Notes under the pieces: generated by a model | The model's database searches: none | Told to the model about the DNA's origin: nothing | What the model saw: the letters and a program-made list of their open reading frames with translations, nothing else | Shown here: positions 1 through 10,537 of the stretch, piece by piece | Layout of the letters: the number at the start of each line of letters is the position of its first letter | Numbering within the stretch: the first letter of the stretch is position 1 | Assembly: GCF_030711595.1 (NCBI RefSeq) | Contig: NZ_JAUJUJ010000003.1 | Location: 103,992 to 167,991 of the forward strand | Reading direction: 5' to 3' | Length of the DNA stretch: 64,000 bases | DNA from: Stenotrophomonas sp. YIM B06876 | GTDB lineage: Bacteria; Pseudomonadota; Gammaproteobacteria; Xanthomonadales; Xanthomonadaceae | Position numbers and translations under genes: made by a program

Positions 1-2208
1 GCCGCCTACCTGCGTGCCAGCGGGCTGGATTTCGGCTGGATGGATGCCCGCGACTGGTTGCACGCGCAGCCGCCGCAGCCGAACCAGACGCCGTGGTCGC
101 AGCGGCTGTCGGTGAACTGCCAGTGGCAGGGCGATGCCGGGCTGCCGGCGCGCTTTGCCGCCCAGTCCGCGCGCATGCTGATCACCCAGGGCTTCATCGC
201 CCGTCACGCCGATGGCGGCACCGCGATCCTCGGCCGCGGCGGCTCGGACACCTCGGCCGCGTACTTCGGTGCGCTGCTCGGTGCCAGCCGCGTGGAGATC
301 TGGACCGACGTGCCGGGCATGTTCAGTGCCAATCCCAAGGACGTGCCCGACGCCCGCCTGCTGACCCGGCTGGACTATTACGAGGCGCAGGAAATCGCCA
401 CCACCGGCGCCAAGGTGCTGCATCCGCGCTCGATCAAGCCGTGCCGCGATGCCGGGGTGCCGATGGCGATCCTGGATACCGAGCGCCCGCACATGCCGGG
501 CACCAGCATCGACGGGGCCGCCGAGCCGGTGCCGGGGGTCAAGGCGATCAGCCGCCGCAACGGCATCGTGCTGGTGTCGATGGAAGGCATCGGCATGTGG
601 CAGCAGGTCGGCTTCCTGGCCGAGGTGTTCGCGCTGTTTGCCAAGCACGGGCTGTCGGTGGACCTGATCGGTTCGGCCGAGACCAACGTCACCGTGTCGC
701 TGGATCCGTCCGAGAACCTGGTCAATACCGATGTGCTGGCGGCGCTGTCGGCCGACCTGTCGCGGATCTGCAAGGTCAAGGTGATCGTGCCGTGCGCGGC
801 CATCACCCTGGTCGGCCGCGGCATGCGCTCGCTGCTGCACAAGCTCTCCGACGTGTGGGCCACGTTCGGCCGTGAGCGCGTGCACATGATTTCGCAGTCG
901 TCCAACGATCTGAACCTGACCTTCGTGATCGACGAGGCCGATGCCGATGGCCTGCTGCCGATCCTGCATGCCGAACTGATCGACAGCGGCGCGATGCCGG
1001 TGGAAGAGACCAGCGTGTTCGGTCCGCGCTGGCGCGAGATCGCCGGCACCCTCCGTCCGCGCCAGACGCCGTGGTGGAAGGGCCAGCGCGACCATCTGCT
1101 GATGCTGGCCAAGGCCGGCACCCCGCGCTACGTGTATCACCTGCCGACGGTACAGGCGCGGGCGCGGGCACTGATGGCGATCGCGGCGATCGACCAGCGC
1201 TATTACGCGATCAAGGCCAATTCGCACCCGGCGATCCTGGAACTGCTGGTGCGCGAAGGCTTCGGCCTGGAATGCGTCTCGCATGGCGAGTTGAAGCACG
1301 TCTTCAATGTGCTGCCGGAACTTTCGCCGCGGCGGGTGCTGTTCACCCCCAGCTTCGCGCCCAAGGCCGAGTTCGAGGCGGCGTTCGCGCTGGGGGTGAC
1401 CGTGACCCTGGACAACGTCGAGGCGCTGCAGCGCTGGCCGGAGCTGTTCCGCAACCGCGAGTTGTGGCTGCGGGTGGATCTGGGCCGTGGCGAAGGCCAC
1501 CACGCCAAGGTCCGTACCGGCGGCAAGGATTCCAAATTCGGGCTGTCGGCGGCGCGCGTGGACGAATTCGTGCAGGCGGCCACCGCATTGGGCACCCGCA
1601 TCGTCGGTCTGCACGCGCATCTGGGCAGCGGGGTGGAAACCACCCAGCACTGGCGCCTGATGTGCGACGAGCTGGCCGGGTTCGCGCGCCGCATCGGCAG
1701 CGTGGAAACCATCGATATTGGCGGTGGCTTGCCGATTCCGTACAGCGACGACGACGAGCCGTTCGATCTGGAAGCGTGGGCCGCCGGCCTGGCCGACGTG
1801 AAGGCGTTGCACCCGGCGTTCCGTCTGGCGATCGAGCCGGGCCGCTATCTGGTGGCCGAGTCGGGCGTGCTGCTGACCCACGCCACCCAGGTGGTGGAAA
1901 AGGACGGCGTACGCCGCGTTGGCCTGGATGCGGGCATGAACGCGCTGATGCGGCCGGCGCTGTATGACGCCTGGCACGACATCGTCAACCTGCAGCGGCT
2001 GGCCGACGATGCCGATACCGCGTTCGACGTGGTCGGCCCGATCTGTGAATCCTCCGACATCTTCGGCAAGCGCCGTCGCCTGCCGGCCTCCACCGCGCCG
2101 GGCGACGTGATGCTGATCGCCGATGCCGGCGCCTATGGCTACAGCATGGCCAACACCTACAACCAGCGCGAGCTGCCGCGCGAGGACGTCATCGATGACG
2201 CGCCCTGA
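1..2208 (+). CDS. lysA: Bifunctional aspartokinase / diaminopimelate decarboxylase (5' end cut by window)
   Basis: Fusion of the first and last enzymes of lysine synthesis. The reading frame is open from base 1, so the N-terminal kinase lobe lies outside the window and 735 residues are visible. The aspartokinase part shows GRGGSDTSA near visible residue 77 and the DVPGMFSANP segment, followed by ACT-type regulatory sequence to about residue 340. From about 365 onward there is a fold-III PLP decarboxylase with YYAIKANSHP (PLP lysine near 405), a GGGLPIPY phosphate-binding loop, the CESSD segment and a C-terminal GAYGYSMANTYN. The aspartokinase-decarboxylase fusion is known from Xanthomonas and Xylella. 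The ACT segment suggests feedback control by lysine or a related end product; that is inference. Confidence 0.95.
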   Translation, partial: AAYLRASGLDFGWMDARDWLHAQPPQPNQTPWSQRLSVNCQWQGDAGLPARFAAQSARMLITQGFIARHADGGTAILGRGGSDTSAAYFGALLGASRVEIWTDVPGMFSANPKDVPDARLLTRLDYYEAQEIATTGAKVLHPRSIKPCRDAGVPMAILDTERPHMPGTSIDGAAEPVPGVKAISRRNGIVLVSMEGIGMWQQVGFLAEVFALFAKHGLSVDLIGSAETNVTVSLDPSENLVNTDVLAALSADLSRICKVKVIVPCAAITLVGRGMRSLLHKLSDVWATFGRERVHMISQSSNDLNLTFVIDEADADGLLPILHAELIDSGAMPVEETSVFGPRWREIAGTLRPRQTPWWKGQRDHLLMLAKAGTPRYVYHLPTVQARARALMAIAAIDQRYYAIKANSHPAILELLVREGFGLECVSHGELKHVFNVLPELSPRRVLFTPSFAPKAEFEAAFALGVTVTLDNVEALQRWPELFRNRELWLRVDLGRGEGHHAKVRTGGKDSKFGLSAARVDEFVQAATALGTRIVGLHAHLGSGVETTQHWRLMCDELAGFARRIGSVETIDIGGGLPIPYSDDDEPFDLEAWAAGLADVKALHPAFRLAIEPGRYLVAESGVLLTHATQVVEKDGVRRVGLDAGMNALMRPALYDAWHDIVNLQRLADDADTAFDVVGPICESSDIFGKRRRLPASTAPGDVMLIADAGAYGYSMANTYNQRELPREDVIDDAP

Positions 2209-2290
2209 GGCCTGCGTGCCGCTGCAGAGTCCCCCGTTGTGCCGCCGCGCCTTGGCGCGAAAACGGCTCGCCTGATTTTCCGGATACGCC

Positions 2291-3623
<1,333 letters not shown>

Positions 3624-3643
<20 letters not shown>

Positions 3644-5030
3644 GGGCAAGCGCGTCGCGCTGTGGGGCTGGGGGCGCGAAGGCCGTGCGGCATTCCATGT
3701 ATTGCAGCAGCGGTTGCCGTCGCTGCCGCTGACCCTGTTCTGCCCGGAGTCCGAAGCGGCAGCCGCGCGCGCCGAAACCGCTGGCGCGCTGCAGCTGGAA
3801 ACCGACGTCACCGCCGCAGCGCTGTCACGTTTCGACGTCGTGGTGAAGTCGCCGGGCATCAGCCCGTATGGCGAGGCGGCGCGCCACGCCGCGGCAGCGG
3901 GCACCCGCTTCATCGGTGGCACCTCGCTGTGGTTTGGCGAGCACGCTGATGACGACGGCGTGGTCCGCGGCAGCGTGTGCGTGACCGGCACCAAGGGCAA
4001 AAGCACCACGACCTCGCTGCTGGCGCATCTGCTGCGCGCGGCCGGTCATCGCACCGGGCTGGCCGGCAATATCGGCCTGCCGCTGCTGGAAGTGCTGGAC
4101 CCGCAGTCGGCGCCGCACTACTGGGCGCTGGAGCTGTCCAGCTATCAGACCGCGGATGTGGCCCACAGTGGCGCACGTCCGGACGTGGCGATCGTGCTGA
4201 ACATCTTCCCCGAGCATCTGGACTGGCATGGCAGCGAGCAGCGCTATGTCGATGACAAACTGTCACTGGTGAACGAGGGTCATCCCCGCATCGCCGTGCT
4301 CAACGCCGCCGATCCGCAGCTGCGCGCGCTGCAACTGCCGCAAAGCCAGATCGTGTGGTTCAACCAGCCCGAAGGCTGGCACATGGTCGGCGAGGTGGTC
4401 CATCGCGGCGCGCAAGCGGTGTTCGACACCTCGAACACGCCGCTGCCGGGCCGGCACAACCGCGGCAATCTGTGCGCGGTGCTGGCGGCAATCGAAGCGC
4501 TGGGACTGGATGCGGTGGCACTGGCGCCGGCGGTGCAGGGTTTCCGTCCGCTGCCCAATCGTCTGCAGCGGTTGGGCGAGCGCGACGGCATCGTCTGGAT
4601 CAACGATTCGATCAGCACCACGCCACATGCCACGCTGGCCGCACTGGATTGCTTCGCCGGGCAGCGCATCGCCTTGCTGGTGGGGGGGCATGATCGCGGT
4701 GTGGATTGGCAGGACTTCGCCGAGCACATGCGTGACAACGCGCCGGTCGAGATCGTGACCATGGGCAACAACGGTCCGCGCATCCATGCGCTGTTGCAGC
4801 CGTTGGCCGACCAGGGCCGCTTCGGACTGCATGCTGCCACCGACCTGCCGCAGGCGGTGGAACTGGCCCGCGCCGCGCTGGGCGCGCAGGGCGGGGTGGT
4901 GCTGCTGTCGCCGGGAGCGCCCAGCTTCGGCGCCTATCGCGACTATGTGGCCCGCGGTCGCCATTTCGCCGAGCTGGCCGGCTTCGACCCGGAGGCGATC
5001 AGCGCCATTCCCGGACTCGGTATCGCCTAG
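3624..5030 (+). CDS. murD2: UDP-MurNAc-L-alanine-L-glutamate ligase MurD2
   Basis: A MurD-like ligase of 468 residues. Visible motifs are the N-terminal GWGREGRAA Rossmann loop, the P-loop [11 protein letters not shown], the central domain segment ALELSSYQT and the [15 protein letters not shown] segment typical of MurD. The start is taken as GTG 3624, 20 nt inside murL, because the conserved N-terminal strand begins just after it. An upstream start at 3585 would need a longer overlap and adds residues unlike MurD. Next to murL it is assigned to MurD2, which adds L-Glu instead of D-Glu to UDP-MurNAc-L-Ala. Overlap implies translational coupling. It could be a classical MurD if the genome also has a glutamate racemase. 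Confidence 0.85.
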
Positions 5031-5221
5031 CTCCGGGGCGGGTGGGCGGAGTTGCCGCGTCCTGCCCGACGCATCGACATCGCAGGCCGGCGTGCCGCTG
5101 CCGGGGACGCCCGGGATTGTCCCGATGCTGCCTGCGGGCAGTGCGTGGCGGTGGACCATGTCGATGTGCTGTCCACACGGCTGGCCCTACAGTGGGCGCT
5201 CTTTCTTCGAGGAGCGGGCGC

Positions 5222-6013
5222 ATGGACAGGAACTGGCGGTGGGGCGCGGCAGTGGTGCTGGGGCTGGCAAGCCTGCCGGCGCTGGCGGCGATGAAAACCC
5301 GCCCGGTGGAGTGGCAACTCGATGGCACCCCCTTCAGCGGGGTGCTGGTCTACGACGACAAGGGCCCGGCGCGGCGTCCCGGCGTGGTGATGGTGCCCAA
5401 CTGGAAGGGCGTCAATGCCGCGGCGATTGACCGGGCCAGGACGATCGCCGGCGACCACTACGTGGTGCTGGTGGCCGATGTCTACGGCAAGAACCTGCGG
5501 CCGCGGGACAACACCCAGGCCGCGGCCGCCGCACAGCCGCTGCTGAAGGATCGCGCCCTGTTGCGGGGCCGCGCGCACAAGGCGTTGGAGGTGCTCAAGG
5601 CACAGGCGGGCAATGCGCCGCTGGATGCCTCGCGCATCGCCGCGGTCGGTTTCTGTTTCGGCGGCAGCACCGTGCTGGAAATGGCCCGTGCCGGCATGCC
5701 GCTGGCGGCGGTGGTGAGCTTCCATGGCGGGTTGGCCACGCCGATGCCGGCCGCGGCGCACAGCGGCAAGGTGCCGCTGCTGGTGCTCAATGGCGCCGCG
5801 GACCGCAATGTCAGCGCCGCGGATATCGCCACATTCGAGGCGGAAATGGATGCGGCCGGCGCCGACTGGCAGTTCGTCAATTTCAGTGGTGCGGTGCACT
5901 GCTTTGCCGAAGCCGACGCCGACAGCCCGCCGGGCTGCATGTACGACCCGCGTGCGGCGAAGCGTGCCTGGAAAATGATGGGCAATTTCCTGGAAGAGCG
6001 CCTGGGGCACTGA
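5222..6013 (+). CDS. Exported dienelactone hydrolase-family protein
   Basis: An alpha/beta hydrolase of 263 residues. It starts at ATG 5222, which has a GAGGAG ribosome site and is followed directly by a signal peptide (hydrophobic core, then PALAA cleavage site). The nucleophile elbow is GFCFGGS with Cys145, typical of dienelactone hydrolases, which use Cys where most alpha/beta hydrolases use Ser. Likely acid and His residues lie in GAADRNVS and AVHCFAE. Members of this large family hydrolyse lactones or esters; the substrate cannot be read from the sequence. The signal peptide places it in the periplasm, unlike the cytoplasmic chlorocatechol enzymes. Confidence 0.85.
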   Translation: MDRNWRWGAAVVLGLASLPALAAMKTRPVEWQLDGTPFSGVLVYDDKGPARRPGVVMVPNWKGVNAAAIDRARTIAGDHYVVLVADVYGKNLRPRDNTQAAAAAQPLLKDRALLRGRAHKALEVLKAQAGNAPLDASRIAAVGFCFGGSTVLEMARAGMPLAAVVSFHGGLATPMPAAAHSGKVPLLVLNGAADRNVSAADIATFEAEMDAAGADWQFVNFSGAVHCFAEADADSPPGCMYDPRAAKRAWKMMGNFLEERLGH

Positions 6014-6032
6014 GCAGGGGGTGCGGCCCGGT

Positions 6033-6062
6033 GTAGCGCCGGGCCGCGCCCGGGAGCGCTAC
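6033..6062. repeat. GTAG-headed REP-like palindrome
   Basis: Begins GTAGCGC and ends GCGCTAC as its inverted copy, with an inner CGGGC / GCCCG stem. The GTAG head followed by a GC-rich stem matches the REP (SMAG-type) elements scattered through Stenotrophomonas and related genomes. It lies between two convergent genes, a usual place for such elements. A second copy is at 36710. Confidence 0.6.
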
Positions 6063-6109
6063 TGGCGAGGCCCCGGCGCGGCACCGCCGCACTCTACGAG
6101 TACCGAAGC

Positions 6110-7108
6110 TCAGTGACTGCGTTCGATGGCGTAGCGGGCCAGTCCGCGCAGCGCTGCCAGTGCCGGGTTTTCGGCAATGCCTTCCAGTGCCTGCTCGGCC
6201 GCCTCGGCGTACTGCGCGGCGCGGCGACGGCTGTATTCCAGCCCGCCGGTGGCATGGATCGCGGCGAGCACTTCCGGCATCGCCCCGGCATCGCCGTTCT
6301 GCACGATCTCGCGCAGCCGCTCACGGGTGGCCGCATCCGAATGCGCCATCGCGTGGATCAGCGGCAGCGTGGCCTTGCCCTCGGCCAGGTCATCGCCCAG
6401 GTTCTTGCCCAGCTCGTCGGCATTGGCCGAATAGTCCAGCACGTCGTCGGCAATCTGGAACGCATAGCCCAGATGCATGCCGTAGTCGTACAGCGCCTGC
6501 TGGGTGGTTTCATCCGCGTCGCTGGCCAGCGCGCCCAGACGGGTGCCGGCGGCAAACAGCACTGCGGTCTTGCGCTCGATCACGCGCAGGTAGGCGGCCT
6601 CGTCGGTGTCCGGGTTGTGCACGTGCAGCAGCTGCAGCACTTCACCTTCGGCGATGCGGTTGGTGGTGTCGGCCAGAATCCGCATCACCGGCATCCGGTC
6701 CAGTTCCACCATCAGCTGGAAACTGCGCGAATACAGGAAATCGCCGACCAGCACGCTGGGCGCATTGCCCCACAGCGCATTGGCGGTGCTGCGGCCACGG
6801 CGCAGGTCGGACTCGTCGACCACGTCGTCGTGCAGCAGGGTGGAGGTATGGATGAACTCGATGATCGCCGCCAGCTGGTGGTGATCGGCGCCGGCCGCGC
6901 CCACCGCACGCCCGGCCAGCATCACCAGCATCGGCCGCAGGCGTTTGCCACCGGCGGAAATGATGTGGTCGGCAATCTGGTTGATCAGCACCACATCCGA
7001 AGACAGGCGGTGACGGATCAGCGCATCGACGGCAGCCATGTCGGGCGCTGCGAGGGTCTGGATGTCGGGCAGGCCCAGCGCGGGGCGGATGTCTTCGGCG
7101 ATGCTCAT
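6110..7108 (-). CDS. ispB: Polyprenyl (octaprenyl) diphosphate synthase
   Basis: A trans-isoprenyl diphosphate synthase of 332 residues. The first aspartate-rich motif is in LLHDDVVDESDLRRG and the second in QIADDVLDYSANADELG, with GKNLGDDLAEGK after it. It extends isopentenyl diphosphate chains to make the side chain of ubiquinone at the membrane face. Length and motifs fit the IspB group; the exact chain length (C40 in this lineage) is inferred. It is divergent from ssb, and a TATAAT hexamer lies upstream on the minus strand. Confidence 0.92.
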   Translation of the reverse strand: MSIAEDIRPALGLPDIQTLAAPDMAAVDALIRHRLSSDVVLINQIADHIISAGGKRLRPMLVMLAGRAVGAAGADHHQLAAIIEFIHTSTLLHDDVVDESDLRRGRSTANALWGNAPSVLVGDFLYSRSFQLMVELDRMPVMRILADTTNRIAEGEVLQLLHVHNPDTDEAAYLRVIERKTAVLFAAGTRLGALASDADETTQQALYDYGMHLGYAFQIADDVLDYSANADELGKNLGDDLAEGKATLPLIHAMAHSDAATRERLREIVQNGDAGAMPEVLAAIHATGGLEYSRRRAAQYAEAAEQALEGIAENPALAALRGLARYAIERSH

Positions 7109-7134
7109 GCGGTCAGGACTTGGGACGTGGCCGG

Positions 7135-7140
7135 ATTATA
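7135..7140 (-). promoter_or_regulatory. Candidate -10 box for ispB
   Basis: A perfect TATAAT on the minus strand, about 27 nt before the ispB ATG. No good -35 hexamer is visible at 16-18 nt upstream. Confidence 0.4.
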
Positions 7141-7236
7141 GGCCGCGCGGGCGAAAGCCGTCCGCCACAACGACCGCGGGCCTGGATTTGCCCCACACCG
7201 CAGCCGGGGGTAGTCCGATATCCGGCCGCGGATCGT

Positions 7237-7242
7237 TATACT
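7237..7242 (+). promoter_or_regulatory. Candidate -10 box for ssb
   Basis: TATACT about 50 nt before the ssb start, in a short divergent intergenic region. The -35 region is weak, so this is a suggestion only. Confidence 0.35.
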
Positions 7243-7294
7243 CCACTGGCTATGCCCGCATCCGGCGGGTACCTCCCTACGGAAGAAAGCACCT

Positions 7295-7828
7295 ATGGCT
7301 CGCGGCATCAATAAAGTCATCCTGGTCGGCAACCTCGGTAACGATCCGGACACCAAATACACCCAGGCCGGTATGGCGATCACCCGGATCAGCCTGGCCA
7401 CCACCAGTGTCCGCAAGGACAAGGACGGCAACCAGCAGGAACGCACCGAATGGCACCGCGTGGTGTTCTTCGGCAAGCTGGGCGAGATCGCCGGCGAGTA
7501 CCTGCGCAAGGGCAGCTCGGTGTACGTCGAAGGCGAATTGCGCTACGACAAGTACACCGGGCAGGACGGCGTGGAAAAATTCTCGACCGACATCGTCGCC
7601 AACGAGATGCAGATGCTCGGTGGTCGCGGTGAAGGCGGCGGTGGCGGCGGCATGGGCAGTGAGCGTCCGCAGCGCCAGTCCGCGCCGCGCCAGAACTACG
7701 GCGGCGGCCAGGGCGGCGGCCAGGACCAGGGCGGATACAACCAGCGTCCGCAGCGACAGGCTCCCGCGCAGCAGCAGCCGGCTCCGCCACCGATGGACGA
7801 TTTCGCCGACGACGACATTCCGTTCTGA
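7295..7828 (+). CDS. ssb: Single-stranded DNA-binding protein
   Basis: 177 residues: an OB-fold N-terminus (MARGINKVILVGNLGNDP and the WHRVVFFGKLGEIA segment, residues 1-110), a Gly/Gln/Arg-rich flexible linker, and the acidic tip DFADDDIPF that recruits replication and repair proteins. All features of a standard tetrameric bacterial SSB are present. It is followed by a strong intrinsic terminator, so it is probably monocistronic. Confidence 0.97.
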   Translation: MARGINKVILVGNLGNDPDTKYTQAGMAITRISLATTSVRKDKDGNQQERTEWHRVVFFGKLGEIAGEYLRKGSSVYVEGELRYDKYTGQDGVEKFSTDIVANEMQMLGGRGEGGGGGGMGSERPQRQSAPRQNYGGGQGGGQDQGGYNQRPQRQAPAQQQPAPPPMDDFADDDIPF

Positions 7829-7867
7829 TTGCGCCCGACCACGGCATGCCGTGGCAGTCCACCGGAA

Positions 7868-7893
7868 GGCCCGCGCCTGTCGCGGGCCTTTTT
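7868..7893 (+). terminator. Intrinsic terminator after ssb
   Basis: GGCCCGCG stem, five-base loop, CGCGGGCC, then TTTTTG; 40 nt after the ssb stop. Confidence 0.85.
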
Positions 7894-8005
7894 GTTTCCG
7901 GGTTCCGGTCTGTGGCACAGGCCATATGCGGTGAGGCAGGCGCGTGATCTGGCGAAGCGCGGGAATCGACCCAAGTAAACTCGCCGTTAGTTGCGGATGA
8001 TTGGC

Positions 8006-8320
8006 ATGAGCACGCGCTGGAGATGGGAGCTGTTGCAGTTCACCCGCAAGCTGCAGGTGAGAGTGTGGCTGCCAGCCCTGCTGGCGCCCGGCCTTTATGG
8101 TTGGCGCGCAGAGATCCTTGGATCAGGATCCGCGGTTCGGACTGCTGGTCCTGGGGGAAGTCGCATCGCGTGCGCTTTCGCCTGCGATCAATAATCCGTG
8201 CACGGCGATCGATGTGATCGGTCGTGCTGTCCATTGCCGGTGGACTGGCGCGACGATCCGCCGGACAGTTTGCCTAGATCGAGCGAATTGCGTATGCGCG
8301 CCGATGGGCAAGCCGCTGCC
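8006..8320 (+). pseudogene. Remnant of a DUF2254 membrane protein gene
   Basis: Three short pieces in different frames look like one decayed gene. The first, from ATG 8006, reads MSTRWRWELLQFTRKLQVR, the typical start of DUF2254 proteins. The second, 8115-8225 in another frame, contains DPRFGLLVLGEVASRALSP followed by AINNPCTAIDVIG, the family's conserved C-terminal signature. The third, after a further shift, reads VDWRDDPPDSLPRSSELR. An intact family member has about 400 residues, so most of the membrane part is deleted. The assignment is from remembered family motifs. Confidence 0.6.
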
Positions 8321-8470
8321 GGCGCTGTTCCGCAGGTTCGCCGGCTTTGCCTTGCTGATAATGCCTTTCCACCATTTCGCCGCTGCGCTGTCCCGCTTTG
8401 CATTCACTGCTCGATCTGCGGCTAGAATCCGGCCGATGTGGGCGGGGATGTCCACGAAAAGGGGAAGGGA

Positions 8471-10438
8471 ATGAAGGGGGCGAAATGGGTTGCCGTGCTG
8501 GTGCTGTGCGCATTGGCGGGTCATGCAGTGGCGGTGGATCTGGGGCACTTCATCCGCAAGGACAAGTTCACGGATATCAAGCTGTCGCCGACCGGCGAGT
8601 ACTACGCCGCGACGGTGCCGATGGAAGACAAGACCGCCCTGGCTGTCTTCCGGCGTAAGGACAATGTGCTTACCGGAACTTTCGTGCCTGCCCGCAACGG
8701 GCATGTGGGCGGGTTTGACTGGGTCAATGACGAACGGGTGCTAATCAGTCTCGCCGAGAAATTCGGCGTGCGGGATCAACCGCAAGCCACGGGTGAAATC
8801 TATGCCATCAATGCCGATGGTGGTCAGGCTGACCTGCTGGTCGGATACCGGGTGCAGGACAATGGTCCCGGCACACGGATCCAGCCGAAGAAGGTCGAGA
8901 TGGTGGTTGCATTCCTAACTGATCCGCTGCCGAACGATGACCGCCATGCAGTGATTTCGGTCTGGCCGATGACGGGAACAGAGCCGTTTACCCGGGCGGA
9001 AAAACTGGATGTGCGCAATGGCCGCCGTGTCCCGATAGCGCGTGCTCCTGTACGCCGCGCCTCTTTCACAACAGACAACACCGGTGAGGTTCGCCTGACG
9101 CACGGTGCGGGCGTGGACAACGTCAATAAGCTCTACTATCGCGAAGGTGCCGGTAGCGAGTGGCGTTTGATCAACGATGAGGATGTCAGTGGCCGCATCG
9201 AGACGCCACTGGGATTTTCCGAAGACAATCGCCTGGTCTATCTGCAGATCCAGGCCGGGCAGGGCACCGATACCATCGTGGCCTGGGATCCGGCCAGTGG
9301 TGAGCGCAAGCAGGTGCTGCACGACAAAGGCGCCGATCCGCTGTCGATCATCTACCGCAACGGCACCTCGATGCCGGTCGGGGCGCAGGTGATGGATGGC
9401 CGTCATAAAACCCTGTTCTTCGATGAGACATCACCGGAAGCACGGATGTACCGCAGCCTGGAGGCGGCGTTCGGAGGTGATCCGCTGTTTGTCACGTCCA
9501 GTACCAAGGATGGCCGGCTGATGCTGGTGCGGACGTGGTCGGGCAACAACCCCGGAGACTTCTTTCTGTACGACACCGTCGCCAGGAAGGCTTCGCACCT
9601 GATCAGCCGCAGCGACTGGGTCGATCCGAACATGATGGCCACCGTGGAACTGTTCACCTTCAACGCGCGTGACCTGTTGCCTATCCATGGATACATGACC
9701 GTGCCCCGCGGAGTGAGCGGAGCCCGGCCGATGGTGGTGATGCCCCATGGCGGCCCCTTCGGCATCTTCGATACCTGGGAATACGACCGCGATGCGCAAA
9801 TGCTGGCGGCTGCAGGCTACACCGTGCTACAGGTCAACTACCGCGGTTCCGGGAACTATGGCCGAGCATTCCAGCATGCCGGTGCCCGGCAGTGGGGCGG
9901 TACGATGCAGGATGACGTCACTGACGCCACCCGGTGGGCGATCGCACAGGGGCATGCGGATCCGCGCAGGATCTGCATCTACGGCGCGAGTTATGGCGCG
10001 TATGCCGCACTGATGGGCGTGGCCAAGGAGCCGGGGCTGTACCAATGCGCTGCCGGATACGTGGGTGTATACGATCTGCCACTCATGCACAGCACCGGTG
10101 ATATCCAGGGCCGGCGCTCGGGTGAAACCTATCTGCGGGAGTGGCTGGGCGAGCGCAGTCAGCTTGCGGCGGTGTCGCCGGTAAACCTGGCTGACCGCAT
10201 CAAGGTACCGGTGTTCCTGGCTGCTGGTGGCAAGGACGAGCGGGCACCCATCCAGCACAGCAAGCGGATGGCGGCCGCGCTGGAAAAGGCCGGCGTGCCG
10301 GTAGAAACCCTGTACTACGATACTGAGGGCCATGGCTTCTATACCGAGCCGCACCAGCGCGAGTACTACACCAAGTTGCTGGGTTTCCTGTCTCGCCATC
10401 TTGGCGGACGTCCTGCGCAGGGTGCTGCCCAGCCGTGA
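8471..10438 (+). CDS. Exported S9 family (prolyl oligopeptidase-type) peptidase
   Basis: 655 residues. The start ATG 8471 follows a GGGGAAGGGA ribosome site and opens a signal peptide (MKGAKWVAVLVLCALAGHA). The N-terminal 400 residues are beta-propeller-like with no strong motif. The C-terminal alpha/beta hydrolase holds the catalytic Ser507 in GASYGAYAAL, an aspartate in AAGGKDERAPI and a histidine in EGHGFY. Such enzymes cut short peptides in the periplasm. A TAGAAT hexamer at 8423 could be its -10 box. It is the first member of a cluster with two peptide transporters and a second S9 enzyme. Confidence 0.88.
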   Translation: MKGAKWVAVLVLCALAGHAVAVDLGHFIRKDKFTDIKLSPTGEYYAATVPMEDKTALAVFRRKDNVLTGTFVPARNGHVGGFDWVNDERVLISLAEKFGVRDQPQATGEIYAINADGGQADLLVGYRVQDNGPGTRIQPKKVEMVVAFLTDPLPNDDRHAVISVWPMTGTEPFTRAEKLDVRNGRRVPIARAPVRRASFTTDNTGEVRLTHGAGVDNVNKLYYREGAGSEWRLINDEDVSGRIETPLGFSEDNRLVYLQIQAGQGTDTIVAWDPASGERKQVLHDKGADPLSIIYRNGTSMPVGAQVMDGRHKTLFFDETSPEARMYRSLEAAFGGDPLFVTSSTKDGRLMLVRTWSGNNPGDFFLYDTVARKASHLISRSDWVDPNMMATVELFTFNARDLLPIHGYMTVPRGVSGARPMVVMPHGGPFGIFDTWEYDRDAQMLAAAGYTVLQVNYRGSGNYGRAFQHAGARQWGGTMQDDVTDATRWAIAQGHADPRRICIYGASYGAYAALMGVAKEPGLYQCAAGYVGVYDLPLMHSTGDIQGRRSGETYLREWLGERSQLAAVSPVNLADRIKVPVFLAAGGKDERAPIQHSKRMAAALEKAGVPVETLYYDTEGHGFYTEPHQREYYTKLLGFLSRHLGGRPAQGAAQP

Positions 10439-10486
10439 AACTGCTGCCTCTCTCGAGGCGGGATACAGCACGAGAAGTCAGCAACT

Positions 10487-10514
10487 ACAAACGGCGCCAT
10501 AAGGCGCCGTTTGT
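10487..10514. terminator. Bidirectional intrinsic terminator
   Basis: A perfect 12-bp stem (ACAAACGGCGCC and its complement) with a four-base loop between the convergent S9 peptidase and POT transporter genes, flanked by T-rich sequence on the plus side. Confidence 0.8.
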
Positions 10515-10537
10515 ATTTTCATCGGGGCGGTGCGCAC

